Of a stretch of 64,000 nucleotides of DNA, positions 51,804 to 63,552 are shown in pieces (the stretch's first letter is position 1; each line of letters opens with the position of its first letter). The notes beneath the pieces are model-generated. The model made no database searches. It was not told the origin of the DNA and was given only the letters and a program-made list of their open reading frames with translations. The stretch is from positions 5,022,001 to 5,086,000 of the forward strand of contig NZ_JAPNLE010000009.1 of assembly GCF_026627925.1 (NCBI RefSeq), written 5' to 3'. Source of the DNA: Cupriavidus sp. D39. GTDB lineage: Bacteria; Pseudomonadota; Gammaproteobacteria; Burkholderiales; Burkholderiaceae. The translations under genes and the position numbers were made by a program.

Positions 51804-53017
51804 ATGAAACTCAAGCTTAACCGCCACGGTGCAACGCAAGTTGGCCGTGCCGCCCTGATCTTGCCCGTGCTAGTGGCAAACGCGATGTCCGGTTGCAGCA
51901 GCATCAACGACGCGATGGCGCCCGACAAGATCGACTACAAGTCCGCTGCCAAGCGCACCTCCACGCTGGACGTGCCGCCGGACCTGACCAAGATCGAAGG
52001 CGATCGCCGCTACTCCGTGCCGGATCAGAACGGCACCTCCACTCTGTCGACCTACAACCAGTCGACCAAGACCGTGCAGCAGCAGGCCGGTAGCGAGAAC
52101 GTGCTGCCCTCCACGCAAGGCATCCGCATGGAGCGCGACGGCAACCAGCGCTGGCTGGTGATCAGCAACGGCATGCCGGCGGACAAGCTGTGGCAGTCGA
52201 TGCGTGAATTCTGGCAGGAGAGCGGTTTCCTGCTGGTGCAGGACTCGCCCGAGACCGGCATCATGGAAACCGACTGGGCCGAGAACCGCGCCAAGATCCC
52301 GCAGGATTTCATCCGCAATACGATCGGCAAGGTCTTCGATGGCCTGTACTCGACGTCCGAGCGCGACAAGTTCCGCACGCGCGTGGAGCGCTCGCAGAAC
52401 GGCAACCTTGAAGTCTTCATCAGCCATCGCGGCGCGCAGGAACAGCTGACCGGCATCGACAAGTCGAACACGATCTGGACGCCGCGCCCCTCCGATCCTG
52501 AGCTGGAAGCCGAATTCCTTTCGCGCTTCGCGCAGCGCCTGGGCGTGCAGAAGGAGCAGGCCGACCGCATGGCCAAGAACCCCGCCGCACCGGCAGCCGC
52601 TGCTGCGGGCACGACGGCGGCAGCCGCAAGGGTGCTGCGCCTAGCGCCAATTCCAACCTGACCCAGGTCAATGGCAGCCAGGCATTGCAGCTGTCCGAGC
52701 CGTTCGACCGCGCCTGGCGCTCGGTCGGCCTGGCACTGGACCGCGTGAACTTCACGGTAGAAGACCGGGACCGCGCGCAGGGCGTGTACTACGTGCGCTA
52801 TGTCGACCCGCGCGACACCGTGGACAATCGTGGCTTCTTCTCCAAGCTGTTCACCAAGACCGGCACCGAAGACAGCAAGAAGGCGAAGAAATATCGCGTT
52901 GCGCTGAAGGGCGACGGCACCGGCACGACCGTGACGGTGCAGAACGATGCGGGCCAGCCGGAAGGCACCGAAGTCGGCAAGCGCATTCTTTCGCTGCTCG
53001 ACGAGCAACTGCGCTGA
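51804..53017 (+). CDS. bamC: outer-membrane assembly lipoprotein BamC (apparent frameshift)
   Basis: The ~404-residue lipoprotein of the BAM complex, which inserts outer-membrane proteins. A signal peptide ends at SGC (near residue 32), and the unstructured N-terminal stretch and two helix-grip domains follow (WQSMREFWQESGFLLVQDSP; FDRAWRSVGLALDRVNFTVE). A missing base near 52627 splits it. One added C restores AAAKGAAPSANSNLTQVNGS and links the domains. The ATG 51804 is preferred to a GTG at 51798. The gene follows dapA. Confidence 0.92.
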
Positions 53018-53096
53018 CCGGCGTGCGGGGCACGCAAACCAGCCCGCGGCGCCCGGTCGCGGGGTGGCCTGCCGGGCTGCCAGGGGAGGCGGGCGC

Positions 53097-53885
53097 ATGA
53101 TGCGCTTTGCCTTCCTCGGTAGCGGCAGCGAGGGCAATTCCCTGTTGATCGAGTCGCAAGAGGGCATCACCACGACCAGGGTGCTGCTCGATTGCGGGTT
53201 TGGCATTCGAGAAACCGCACGGCGGCTCGAGCGGCTTGGCGTCACGCCGGACCAGCTCGATGCCGTGCTGGTCACCCATGAGCACGGCGATCATGTCGGC
53301 TCGGCCTACGCCTTTGCTTCCCGTCACGATTTGCCGGTGCACACCAGCCACGGCACCTGGCTTGCCACCTCGCATATGCGCGGGGCGGACAAGGCCGACG
53401 TGCGCGTGTGCGGTGCCGACCATCCGCTGCTGATCGGCAGCCTCCACATACTCCCGTACACCGTGCCGCACGATGCGCGCGAGCCATTGCAGTTCGTGCT
53501 AAGTGACGGCGACGCCCGCCTGGGCGTGCTGACCGATGCCGGCATGGAGACGCCTTACGTCACCGCGCGGCTGGCCGGGGTGCATGCGCTGGTGCTGGAG
53601 TGCAACCATGATCGGGAGATGCTGCGCAATTCCGCCTATCCGTATTCGCTGAAGCGGCGCATCGGTGGCGACTTTGGCCACCTTGCCAATGAAGTTGCGG
53701 CCGGCATCCTGGAGCGGGTGGCGCATGCGGGGCTGCAGCGCGTGGTGGCCGCGCACCTGAGCCAGCAGAACAATACCCGGGAACTGGCTACCCAGGCACT
53801 GGCGACCGTGCTTGGCGTGTTGCCCGACGAAATCCTGGTGGCGGACCAGCACGAGGGGCTGGACTGGCAGCCGGTCAGGGCCTGA
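53097..53885 (+). CDS. MBL-fold hydrolase, YycJ-like
   Basis: A 262-residue metallo-beta-lactamase-fold protein. The zinc motif THEHGDH covers residues 60-66 (His61, His63, Asp65, His66), with further ligands in the DAG/ECNHD strings and AHLSQQNN. It resembles YycJ/WalJ-type nucleases. AGGGGAGG precedes the ATG 53097; ATG 53100 is also in frame. It is 79 bp after bamC and ends at a strong terminator. Confidence 0.9.
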   Translation: MMRFAFLGSGSEGNSLLIESQEGITTTRVLLDCGFGIRETARRLERLGVTPDQLDAVLVTHEHGDHVGSAYAFASRHDLPVHTSHGTWLATSHMRGADKADVRVCGADHPLLIGSLHILPYTVPHDAREPLQFVLSDGDARLGVLTDAGMETPYVTARLAGVHALVLECNHDREMLRNSAYPYSLKRRIGGDFGHLANEVAAGILERVAHAGLQRVVAAHLSQQNNTRELATQALATVLGVLPDEILVADQHEGLDWQPVRA

Positions 53886-53938
53886 GGCGGGGCGGGCAAT
53901 ACGCCGACGAAACCTGCAAGTGCAAATGCTGCAGACGT

Positions 53939-53968
53939 AAAAAAGCCGACCCGAAGGTCGGCTTTTTT
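53939..53968. terminator. bidirectional intrinsic terminator
   Basis: AAAAA, AGCCGACC-cgaa-GGTCGGCT, TTTTT. It can end both the plus-strand MBL gene and the minus-strand Ala-rich lipoprotein gene. Confidence 0.92.
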
Positions 53969-53983
53969 ATCGGTCGAGACCGA

Positions 53984-54229
53984 TTACTGCTTGGCAGCTG
54001 CAGCCGATGCGTCAGCAGCCGCGCCGGAAGCTTCAGCAGCCGAGGTCGCTGCGCTCGAAGCAGCAGCCGTTGCGTCAGCAGCAGCAGCCGATGCTTCGGC
54101 AGCAGCAGCCGGAGCGGCAGCAGCCGGAGCCGAAGCTTCCGGTGCCGGAGCAGCGGCTTCTTCTTTCTTGCCGCAAGCGGCGAGAGCAACGGCGGCGAGC
54201 AGCGATGCGATCAGGAGAGACTTCTTCAT
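53984..54229 (-). CDS. small Ala-rich predicted lipoprotein
   Basis: An 81-residue protein: signal peptide MKKSLLIASLLAAVALAAC with lipobox LAAC (Cys19), then GKKEE and about 55 residues that are nearly all Ala with some Ser, Glu, Pro, Asp and Thr. Helical, possibly Lpp-like, but it has no clear Lpp heptad or terminal Lys for peptidoglycan linkage. AAGGA six bases before the ATG is a good ribosome site. An 18-base perfect palindrome lies 42 bp upstream. Confidence 0.82.
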   Translation of the reverse strand: MKKSLLIASLLAAVALAACGKKEEAAAPAPEASAPAAAAPAAAAEASAAAADATAAASSAATSAAEASGAAADASAAAAKQ

Positions 54230-54270
54230 TGTTCGTCCTTTAACTTTAATAACAGAAAAACAGGCGATGA

Positions 54271-54288
54271 ATAATTACCGGTAATTAT
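54271..54288. promoter_or_regulatory. perfect 18-base palindrome upstream of the Ala-rich lipoprotein
   Basis: ATAATTACCGGTAATTAT is a perfect inverted repeat with no spacer, 42 bp upstream of the lipoprotein start on minus. It is likely to lie at or near the promoter. Confidence 0.65.
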
Positions 54289-54428
54289 CGCTCTTGAACT
54301 GCAAAATAGAGGCTCTCCCGGGTGCCGACAAATGCAGTGGTACACAGTACTAGCCAGCCGGTGATTATATCCGCGTTTTCCCGGCTTGTGTAGCGCTGTC
54401 TTTTCCTGTTTTTGGTTGTTACGGATTA

Positions 54429-55635
54429 TTACAGCGACGCGGGTCCGAATTGCAGCCAGCCTTCCAGCGCCCAGTGATGGAAAGTCTCCATCAGATCCGG
54501 CAGATCCGCGCAGGCAGCCACTTCCGCGGCGCTCAGGCAGCGCTGGTCCGCCAGCAGGCGCAGCCAGCGCGCCAGCGCCGAGGGCGGTTCGTAGGCTTCG
54601 CCATTGATAAAGAAATGGGTGCGGTCATACAACGCAATGGATCCCGGCGCAAGTACTACGCCGTGAGACAAGGCGAGTTTGTTGTATTTCTTCAGCGTGA
54701 TTTCGGGTATTTCCGCAAACTCCACGCTAGGCTTGGGCTCCGAGAGATGCGCACCCAGAAACTCCGAAACCATGCTACCCGACCAACGGAGGGCGCTCAG
54801 TTTTTCGGTCACCGCCAGCACCATCTTGGCCGGCAACTGGGCCGGATGTGCCGTTGCCGGCTCGCCGGGGTCAGCGTAGCGTCCGCCCAGGTCCTCGTTG
54901 TCCTCGACCGTTTCCGACAGCCAAGCCAGGAAGTGCCCCGCCAGCTCGCGGTAGGCCGGTGCGCGAAAGCCGATCGAGTATGTCATGCACTCGCCCTCGG
55001 CCACGCCGTCGTGGGCGTACTGAGGTGGCAGGTACAGCATATCGCCTGGCTCCAGCACCCATTCCTCTTCGGCCGTGAAGTCCGCCAGGATCTTGAGCGG
55101 CAGGTCCGGGACCAGGTCGAGCTTGGTCTGGGACGAGATGCGCCAGCGCCGCCGGCCCGATACTTGCAAGAGAAAACGTCGTAGGAATCGAAGTGCGGGC
55201 CCACGCCGCCGCCGTCGGTGGCGTAGCTGACCATCAGGTCGTCCAGGCGCGCATCCGGGGCGAAACGGAATTGCCCCAGCAAGTCCGCGGCTGCACTATC
55301 GTGGAGGTTAACGCCCTGCACCAGCAGCGACCATTGACGGGCTTTCAGGGAGGGCAGGTTGTCAGCGGCGAAGGGGCCTTGCTCGAGCTTCCAGCGGTTG
55401 CGAAAGTGCGACACCAGGCGCGACTCGACATCGTCGCGATCGGCCAGTTGGAAAAGCGACTCGCGCGATACCGGCGGCACGATTCCCGGTACGGCTTGTC
55501 GAATCAGCAGGGGTTTGCGGTGCCAGATATCGCGCATGAAAGCAGCTGGCGTCATGCCACCCAGGAGGGTGAGCGGCGCGTCAGGATCGACGGGGCCGGG
55601 GGCAAGGCCTGCGCGTATAATGCGGGATCGTTCAT
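54429..55635 (-). CDS. JmjC-type cupin oxygenase, ribosomal-protein-hydroxylase-like (apparent frameshifts)
   Basis: A ~403-residue Fe(II)/2-oxoglutarate-type cupin similar to ROXA/YcfD, which hydroxylates a ribosomal protein arginine. The iron-binding HxD is in GVGPHFDSYDVF, and the later His in LPPQYAHDGVAEG; a winged C-terminal domain follows. A missing base near 55171 splits the gene; adding it gives FDSYDVFLLQVSGRRRW. The conserved N-terminus LTLLGGMTPAAFMRDIW extends upstream of the Met at 55555. The best start is the ATG 55635 (MNDPALYAQA), which needs one more base in the run 55592-55595. It is divergent from the FKBP gene, almost abutting. Confidence 0.8.
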
Positions 55636-55646
55636 GGAGTCAAGAA

Positions 55647-56180
55647 TTGAAAATCGCTAAGAACACGGTGGTATCCGTGGTGTACAAGCTGTCGGATGCG
55701 CAGGGCAATCTGATCGAGGAGTCGGATGAGCCGATGGTTTACTTGCACGGCGGATATGATGGCACGTTCCCCAAGATCGAGGAAGCGCTGGAAGGCCATG
55801 AAGCCGGCTTCGAAACCCAGCTGCAGCTCGAGCCCGAGGAAGCGTTCGGCGATTACGACGCCGATATGGTCAAGGTAGAGCCGCGCGACCGTTTCCCCGA
55901 GCCGCTGGAAGTCGGCATGCAGTTCGAAGGCGTGCCCGAAGACGGCGACGATGAAGACTCGATCATCTACACCGTGACCGACGTGGCCCAAGACAAGGTC
56001 GTGCTGGATGGCAACCATCCGCTGGCCGGCATGGCACTGCGTTTCTGGCTGCAGGTAGCGGAAGTCCGCGAAGCCACGGCCGACGAAGTGCAGCACGGCC
56101 ACGCGCACGGTGCCTCGGGCATCGAAGTCGTGGACGAGGATGAGGACGACGAAGGCGACAGCAGCCGCACGCTGCACTGA
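55647..56180 (+). CDS. SlyD-like FKBP-type peptidyl-prolyl isomerase
   Basis: A 177-residue FKBP of the SlyD type, with prolyl isomerase (TVVSVVYKLSDAQGNLIEES) and an insert-in-flap chaperone domain (about residues 65-125). The C-terminus is acidic with a few His (QHGHAHGASG), as in metal-binding SlyD tails. It starts at the TTG 55647 with GGAG at 55636-55639; no in-frame ATG precedes it. A TATAAT at 55616-55621 may be its -10 box. It is closed by a terminator. Confidence 0.92.
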   Translation: MKIAKNTVVSVVYKLSDAQGNLIEESDEPMVYLHGGYDGTFPKIEEALEGHEAGFETQLQLEPEEAFGDYDADMVKVEPRDRFPEPLEVGMQFEGVPEDGDDEDSIIYTVTDVAQDKVVLDGNHPLAGMALRFWLQVAEVREATADEVQHGHAHGASGIEVVDEDEDDEGDSSRTLH

Positions 56181-56221
56181 GTGCGCGACGCGCGCGAGCC
56201 CTCGCGGAAGGTCCCACGAAT

Positions 56222-56246
56222 AAAGCCGGCATCGCCGGCTTTTTCT
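56222..56246 (+). terminator. intrinsic terminator after the FKBP gene
   Basis: AAGCCGGC-atc-GCCGGCTT followed by TTTCTTT; the A-rich side also allows it to serve the minus-strand phosphoesterase ending at 56276. Confidence 0.88.
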
Positions 56247-56275
56247 TTGTGGTCGCGGGGTTGGACTGACGCCAT

Positions 56276-57334
56276 TCATTCCGCCTCGGGGCCATCCTTG
56301 AGCGTGACTTCAAACAGCGAAGGCGACCCCGGCGTGATCGCCAGTTCGGTGTACTGGCCGGGCGCGCCGCTTGGCAACACCACGCGGGAAACATTGCGCA
56401 GCGTCTTGCCACTGGCATCTTTCACCGGCCTGTCGATGCCGAAGCCGCCCGGGCCGGTATGCACCAGCAGGACCTGGCCCCGGTAGCGCCCGGCCAGCTC
56501 ACGCAGCTGGCGCTTGAACTCCAGGAAGCCATCGCGCGTGCGCCGGCGCAGGAAACCGTCGAACAGGGAGGGCTTGCCGCGCTGCTCCCAGCCGTTGCCG
56601 AACTGCGGGTCGGCATGCGTGAGCAGCACGATGCCGGGCAGGTTCTGCTGCTGCGCCAGCGAAAACGCGCGCGCCAGCCATTGGCGGTTGGCCTCGCGGC
56701 GATCCTCGAACTCGCCGTTGCGCCCGCCTTCCGAGCGATAGTGATTGTTGTCGCCCGGCAGGTTCAACCCCACCAGCATGACGCTGCCAGCGTGCCAGCG
56801 CACGTTTTCCCGATAGCTGCGAAAGGTAGCCTGCTCGGACTGCCGCATCAGCGGCAGCACCCGCTGGCCCAGCGTGGTATCGGCCGGATAGAACAGCTCG
56901 CGCAGGCGGTTCAGACGCTCCACCGCATCGAAGCGCCCATTGGCGGTGCGAGCGCATTCCGCCCAGTCGGTCTCGCCTGGCAGGTAGACGAGCGGCAGCG
57001 GCGACTGGTCGAGCAGCCGCTGGCGAGCGGAAAGCAAGGTGTCGCCGCAGGATTCGGTATCGCCCTTGATGCCGCCCAGATGGACGACAAATTCCAGCCG
57101 CCGCGCGGCCAGGAAATCGAGCAGGCGGGCGGTGCCCGCTTCGGCGGCCGGCCACTGCGGCTGGTCGGCGATCAGGGCCACGCGTATCGTTTCCGCGGCC
57201 GGAACCTGAGCCGGAACCCGGGCGCGGTTTGCCAGCGCCTGGCCCGGCAGCGCAGGCAGCGCCAGCAACACGCCGAGCATGGCCAGTCCGGCCAGGCGCT
57301 GCCTGCGCTGGCGCACGATCCCGATGGGCGTCAT
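56276..57334 (-). CDS. degenerate calcineurin-like phosphoesterase, secreted
   Basis: A 352-residue protein with a signal peptide ([20 protein letters not shown], residues ~14-35) and a calcineurin-like fold. The usual metal motifs are altered: DxH is [11 protein letters not shown] is LGGIKGD, and GNHD is LPGETDW; the later His motif VLLTHADPQ remains. Catalysis is therefore doubtful. The ATG 57334 overlaps the mutS stop as ATGA, so it is probably translated from the mutS message. Function is unknown. Confidence 0.78.
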   Translation of the reverse strand: MTPIGIVRQRRQRLAGLAMLGVLLALPALPGQALANRARVPAQVPAAETIRVALIADQPQWPAAEAGTARLLDFLAARRLEFVVHLGGIKGDTESCGDTLLSARQRLLDQSPLPLVYLPGETDWAECARTANGRFDAVERLNRLRELFYPADTTLGQRVLPLMRQSEQATFRSYRENVRWHAGSVMLVGLNLPGDNNHYRSEGGRNGEFEDRREANRQWLARAFSLAQQQNLPGIVLLTHADPQFGNGWEQRGKPSLFDGFLRRRTRDGFLEFKRQLRELAGRYRGQVLLVHTGPGGFGIDRPVKDASGKTLRNVSRVVLPSGAPGQYTELAITPGSPSLFEVTLKDGPEAE

Positions 57335-60045
57335 GCGGTGGCTACAGCATCCTTGGCGAGCGCGCGCAGCCGATAGAGCGCATCGAGCGCGTCGCGCGGC
57401 GTCAGGCTGTCCGGGTCGAGCTCGGCCACCGCGTCGAGCAGCGCGGCCTGCTGCGCAGAGATCACGTTGACCGGCTGGCCATCGCCAATGCGCTCGCCAT
57501 TGCCTTCGCCTTGTTCCAGGTAGTCGTCGTCATCGTCCGGGGGCGAGGGCGGCGCGGCGAACAGGTCCAGCTGCGGCGTGGGCGTGGCGTCCGCCGACTG
57601 TTGCTCCAGCCAGGCCAGGTGCTTGCGCGCAGCCCGGATCACGGGCTGCGGCACGCCTGCCAGCTGCGCCACCTGCAGGCCGTAGCTCTGGCTGGCGGGC
57701 CCGTCCTGCACGGCGTGCAGGAAGACGATCCCGTCGCCATGCTCGACCGCGGACAGGTGGACATTGGCCGCCTGCGTGAACTCCTGCGGCAGCTGCGTCA
57801 GCTCGAAGTAATGGGTGGCAAACAGCGTATGGCTGCGGTTGTGCGCCAGCAGGTGGCGCGCAATCGCCCATGCCAGCGCGAGGCCGTCGAAGGTCGACGT
57901 GCCGCGGCCGATCTCGTCCATCAGCACCAGGCTGGCCGGCGTGGCGTTGTGCAGGATGCTGGCGGCCTCGGTCATTTCCACCATGAAGGTGGAGCGCCCG
58001 CCCGCCAGGTCGTCGGCGGCGCCGATGCGGGTGAAGATGCGGTCGATCGGGCCGATCACCGCGCGCCGGGCCGGCACATAGGCGCCCACGCAAGCCAGCA
58101 GCACGATCAGCGCGGTCTGGCGCATGAAGGTCGATTTACCGCCCATGTTCGGGCCGGTGATCAGCAGCAGCTTGCGCGCTTCCGTCAGCTGGCAATCGTT
58201 GGCGATGAACGGCACGGATTCCGCTGCGAGCTGGCCCTCCACGACCGGGTGGCGGCCCTGGGTGAGGTCGATCACGTTCTCGGCGACGCGCTCGGGCTGG
58301 GTCCAGTCCAGCGTCTGCGCGCGCTCGGCCAGCGCCGCGAGGACGTCCAGGCGCGCCAGCGCGCCGGCGACCCGCTGCAACTCGCCGATATGCGGCAGCA
58401 ACTGCTGCAGCAACGCGTCATACAGCTGCTTCTCGCGCACCAGCGCGCGGTCCTGCGCGGACAGGGCCTTGTCCTCGAAGACCTTGAGCTCGGGCGTGAT
58501 GTAGCGCTCGGCGTTCTTCAGCGTCTGGCGGCGGCGGTAGTCGTCGGGGACCTTGTCGGCCTGGCCGTTGGTCACCTCGATATAGAAGCCATGCACGCGG
58601 TTGTATTCCACGCGCAGGTTGGCGATGCCGGTGCGGGTGCGTTCGCGGGCTTCCAGTTCCACCAGGAACTGGCCGCAGTTCTCGGAGATATCGCGCAGCT
58701 CGTCGAGCGTGGCATCGTAGCCGCGGGCGATCACGCCGCCATCGCGGATCACGGTGGCCGGCTCCGGCGCCACCGCGCTGGCCAGCAGGGCATGGCATTC
58801 CCACGGCACCGCCAGTTCCGCCAGCGTCTGGTTGAGCAACGGCGCGGCATCATCAGCGCGCAGGCAGGCCTGCACGTCGGGCAGGGCGGCCAGCGTGTCG
58901 CGCAGCGAGGACAGGTCGCGCGGGCGGGCATTCATCAGGGCGAGGCGCGCGGTAATGCGCTCCACGTCGGACAGCCGGCGCAGCGCCGCGCGCAGCGCAT
59001 CGGTGCCTTGGCCGATCAGCGCGCCGATGGCTTGCTGGCGCGCCTGCGGGATGGTGCTGTCGCGCAGCGGATGGTGCAGCCAGTGGCGCAGCAGGCGGCT
59101 GCCCATGGCGGTGGCGCAGGTGTCCAGCAGCGAGAACAGGGTCGGCGACTCGCCGCCGCGCAGCGTCTCAGTCAGTTCCAGGTTGCGCCGCGTGGCGGTG
59201 TCCAGGCCAACGAATTCGGATTCGCGCTCGACCGTCACGCCCTTCACGTGGCGCAGCGACTGTCCCTGGGTTGCGGCCGCGTAGTTCAGCAGCGCGCCGG
59301 CGGCGCCCAGCGCCGCGCCCAGCCCGGCACAGCCGAACGGATCGAGGCTGGCCACGCCGAGTTGCTCGCGCAGGCGGCGGGTGCCGGCTTCCTGGTCGAA
59401 ATGCCATTCCGGCAGCCGGGTGCGCGCGCACTCCAGCGCAGGCAGTTCGATGCCATCAGCATACAGCAGCTCCGCCGGGCGGATCCGCTCCAGTTCGCGG
59501 CCGAACTGCGCGACATCGCACTCCATCAGGCGCAGCTCGCCGCTGGCCAGGTTGAGCCAGGCCAGCCCGGTCTTGCTCACGCCGCGGCGCGTGGTTTGCT
59601 GGTGCACCGCCATCAGGTAGGTATCGACCTTGTCCGGCAGCAGCGCCGCGTCGGTCAACGTGCCCGGCGTGACGATGCGCACCACCTTGCGCTCCACCGG
59701 CCCCTTGCTGGTGGCCGGGTCGCCGATCTGCTCGCAGATCGCCACCGATTCGCCCAGCTTGACCAGCCGCGCGAGGTATTGGTCCACCGAATGGAAGGGG
59801 ATCCCGGCCATGCGGATCGGCACGCCGTTGGAGCTGCCGCGCGATGTCAGGGTGATGTCGAGCAGGCGCGAGGCCTTTTCGGCATCGTCATGGAAGAGCT
59901 CGTAGAAGTCACCCATCCGGTAGAACAGCAAGGTGTCCGGATGGTCGGCTTTCAGGCCGAGGTACTGCGCCATCATGGGCGTGTGCTTTTCCGCGTTGCC
60001 GGCCTTGGGCTCGGTCTTGGCGGACTGTCGGGGTTCTACGGACAT
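57331..60045 (-). CDS. mutS: DNA mismatch repair protein MutS
   Basis: A 904-residue mismatch-recognition ATPase. The mismatch-binding [11 protein letters not shown] is near residue 41, Walker A is [15 protein letters not shown], and Walker B with signature is [28 protein letters not shown] follows. A non-conserved acidic linker ([20 protein letters not shown]) comes before the C-terminal helices. Full length, no damage. It is followed by the overlapping phosphoesterase gene and is 241 bp after kdpC; that gap holds GC-rich sequence and no gene. Confidence 0.97.
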   Translation of the reverse strand: MSVEPRQSAKTEPKAGNAEKHTPMMAQYLGLKADHPDTLLFYRMGDFYELFHDDAEKASRLLDITLTSRGSSNGVPIRMAGIPFHSVDQYLARLVKLGESVAICEQIGDPATSKGPVERKVVRIVTPGTLTDAALLPDKVDTYLMAVHQQTTRRGVSKTGLAWLNLASGELRLMECDVAQFGRELERIRPAELLYADGIELPALECARTRLPEWHFDQEAGTRRLREQLGVASLDPFGCAGLGAALGAAGALLNYAAATQGQSLRHVKGVTVERESEFVGLDTATRRNLELTETLRGGESPTLFSLLDTCATAMGSRLLRHWLHHPLRDSTIPQARQQAIGALIGQGTDALRAALRRLSDVERITARLALMNARPRDLSSLRDTLAALPDVQACLRADDAAPLLNQTLAELAVPWECHALLASAVAPEPATVIRDGGVIARGYDATLDELRDISENCGQFLVELEARERTRTGIANLRVEYNRVHGFYIEVTNGQADKVPDDYRRRQTLKNAERYITPELKVFEDKALSAQDRALVREKQLYDALLQQLLPHIGELQRVAGALARLDVLAALAERAQTLDWTQPERVAENVIDLTQGRHPVVEGQLAAESVPFIANDCQLTEARKLLLITGPNMGGKSTFMRQTALIVLLACVGAYVPARRAVIGPIDRIFTRIGAADDLAGGRSTFMVEMTEAASILHNATPASLVLMDEIGRGTSTFDGLALAWAIARHLLAHNRSHTLFATHYFELTQLPQEFTQAANVHLSAVEHGDGIVFLHAVQDGPASQSYGLQVAQLAGVPQPVIRAARKHLAWLEQQSADATPTPQLDLFAAPPSPPDDDDDYLEQGEGNGERIGDGQPVNVISAQQAALLDAVAELDPDSLTPRDALDALYRLRALAKDAVATA

Positions 60046-60286
60046 GCAATCCTCTCGGGCGGTTTTGGCGAAACCGCCTGTTTTCGGGTACTCCGGCGGC
60101 CCGCGGGCCTGGCGCGGCGTGCGCGGCAGGCGCCGTGGATGGGCGGGCGCGGATAAACCAGCATTTTACTGCGAGCCGGGCGCCGAAGGGGGCGAGAAGG
60201 GGACAGAAGGGTGCAGGAAGGGGGAGGGGGCGGGAAGGGGCGGGGTCCGCGCGAGCCGGCAGCCCGCGCGGGCAGGGCAGGCCGCG

Positions 60287-61305
60287 CTAGCCCGCCGGTT
60301 GGCCGTAGCGCTTGCGCAGTTCGAGGTTGATGGCCAGCACATTGACCATCGGCTCGCCGGCCAGGCCGCCAAGGGGGCCTTGGCCCGCTGCTGCAACAGG
60401 TCTGCGATTTCCTGGCGCACCGGGCCGGCGTCGCGCTTGGTATCGCGCGCCCATGCGCCCGCGACGCGCTCAAGCTGGAATAGTGCGTTAGCCAGGGTGA
60501 TGTCGGGGTCCAGGCCGGAGCCGGAGGTGGTGACCATGTCGGCGGGCACCGGCGCGATGTCGGCTTGCGGATGGTCCTGCCGCCACATGTCGAAGAAGAC
60601 CGACTGGATGTCGCTGCCTTCCCGCACGGCCTCGACCGTGCTGACGGTCTTGCCGTCCGCGCCGGGATGGGAAACGTCAGTTGGGAACCTGCCGGGTTGC
60701 GCGATGGAGAAGGCTTCGAAGAAGGGTACGGCCAGGTCGGGCGCCTTGGGTTGCGGCGTGCCTGGATTGTCCTTGACCCACGCCGCCACCCGTTGCGGGT
60801 TGTGCTTTGCCCAGGCGTCGACATAGGCGCCATGCGCCGGGCTGGCGCTGACCCAGGCTTGCGCCAGGCTGCCGTGCGCCTGCGCCCACTGCGCCACCAG
60901 GTGCGGCTGCCCCTGGAAGCGGTCGGCCTGGAACCACCGTTCCACATCCGGCCCCACCGCTTGACCCTGCCGCGGCCCGCCGCCGTAGCGCGCCACCGGT
61001 CCGAGCGAGCGCGCCACGCGGTCGCGCAGCGCGTAGTTGCTGGGCGCCAGCGACGACGAGCCCGAGGCGGAGGCGTCGTACGAGACCGCCGATGGGCGCG
61101 CCTGGAAGTATTCGTCCTTGCTGAACGGCTGCGCGATCAGCAAGGAACCGACCAGCTTGCCATCGGGGCCGACGACCATGCTGCCGTTGGCCTGGAAGGG
61201 AAACGCGCTCTGGCCGATGACCCACAGCACGGCCGGATAGAGGCCGCACACCACCACCACCACGCTGACCAGCAACCCTATGCTCTTGATGACATGGCGA
61301 AACAT
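60287..61305 (-). CDS. kdpC: potassium-transporting ATPase subunit KdpC, long form (apparent frameshift)
   Basis: The single-helix subunit that helps bind K+ and ATP in the KdpFABC pump. It has the N-terminal membrane helix (SIGLLVSVVVVVCGLYPAVL), the family strings FQARPSAV and SGSGLDPDITLANA, and after repair the end GGLAGEPMVNVLAINLEL. A missing base in the run 60373-60377 causes a false tail; restoring it ends the protein at TAG 60289-60287, ~339 residues. E. coli KdpC is 190; the difference is an insert of ~145 residues (about 105-252), described under findings. A good site (AAAGGAG) precedes the ATG. Confidence 0.9.
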
Positions 61306-61312
61306 GGCTTTC

Positions 61313-61340
61313 TCCTTTCATGTCCTTTCGTGTCCTTTCG
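61313..61340 (-). repeat. triple Shine-Dalgarno-like repeat before kdpC
   Basis: On minus, CGAAAGGACA, CGAAAGGACA and TGAAAGGAGA stand in tandem just upstream of the kdpC ATG (61305). Each copy holds an AAGGA; the last has the usual spacing. Confidence 0.75.
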
Positions 61341-61351
61341 TGGCACGAGCC

Positions 61352-63495
<2,144 letters not shown>

Positions 63496-63552
63496 GACAG
63501 GGTTCCTTCGATAGAGGCATCACTGCAACACTGCAACCGGGGGCGCTCCTGG

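Noticed and set aside
57229..60156. A 975-codon plus-strand frame opposite mutS
   Set aside because: It is a GC-rich shadow of mutS. Its translation is a His/Arg/Gln/Gly-rich string without domains, while mutS on minus is fully canonical.
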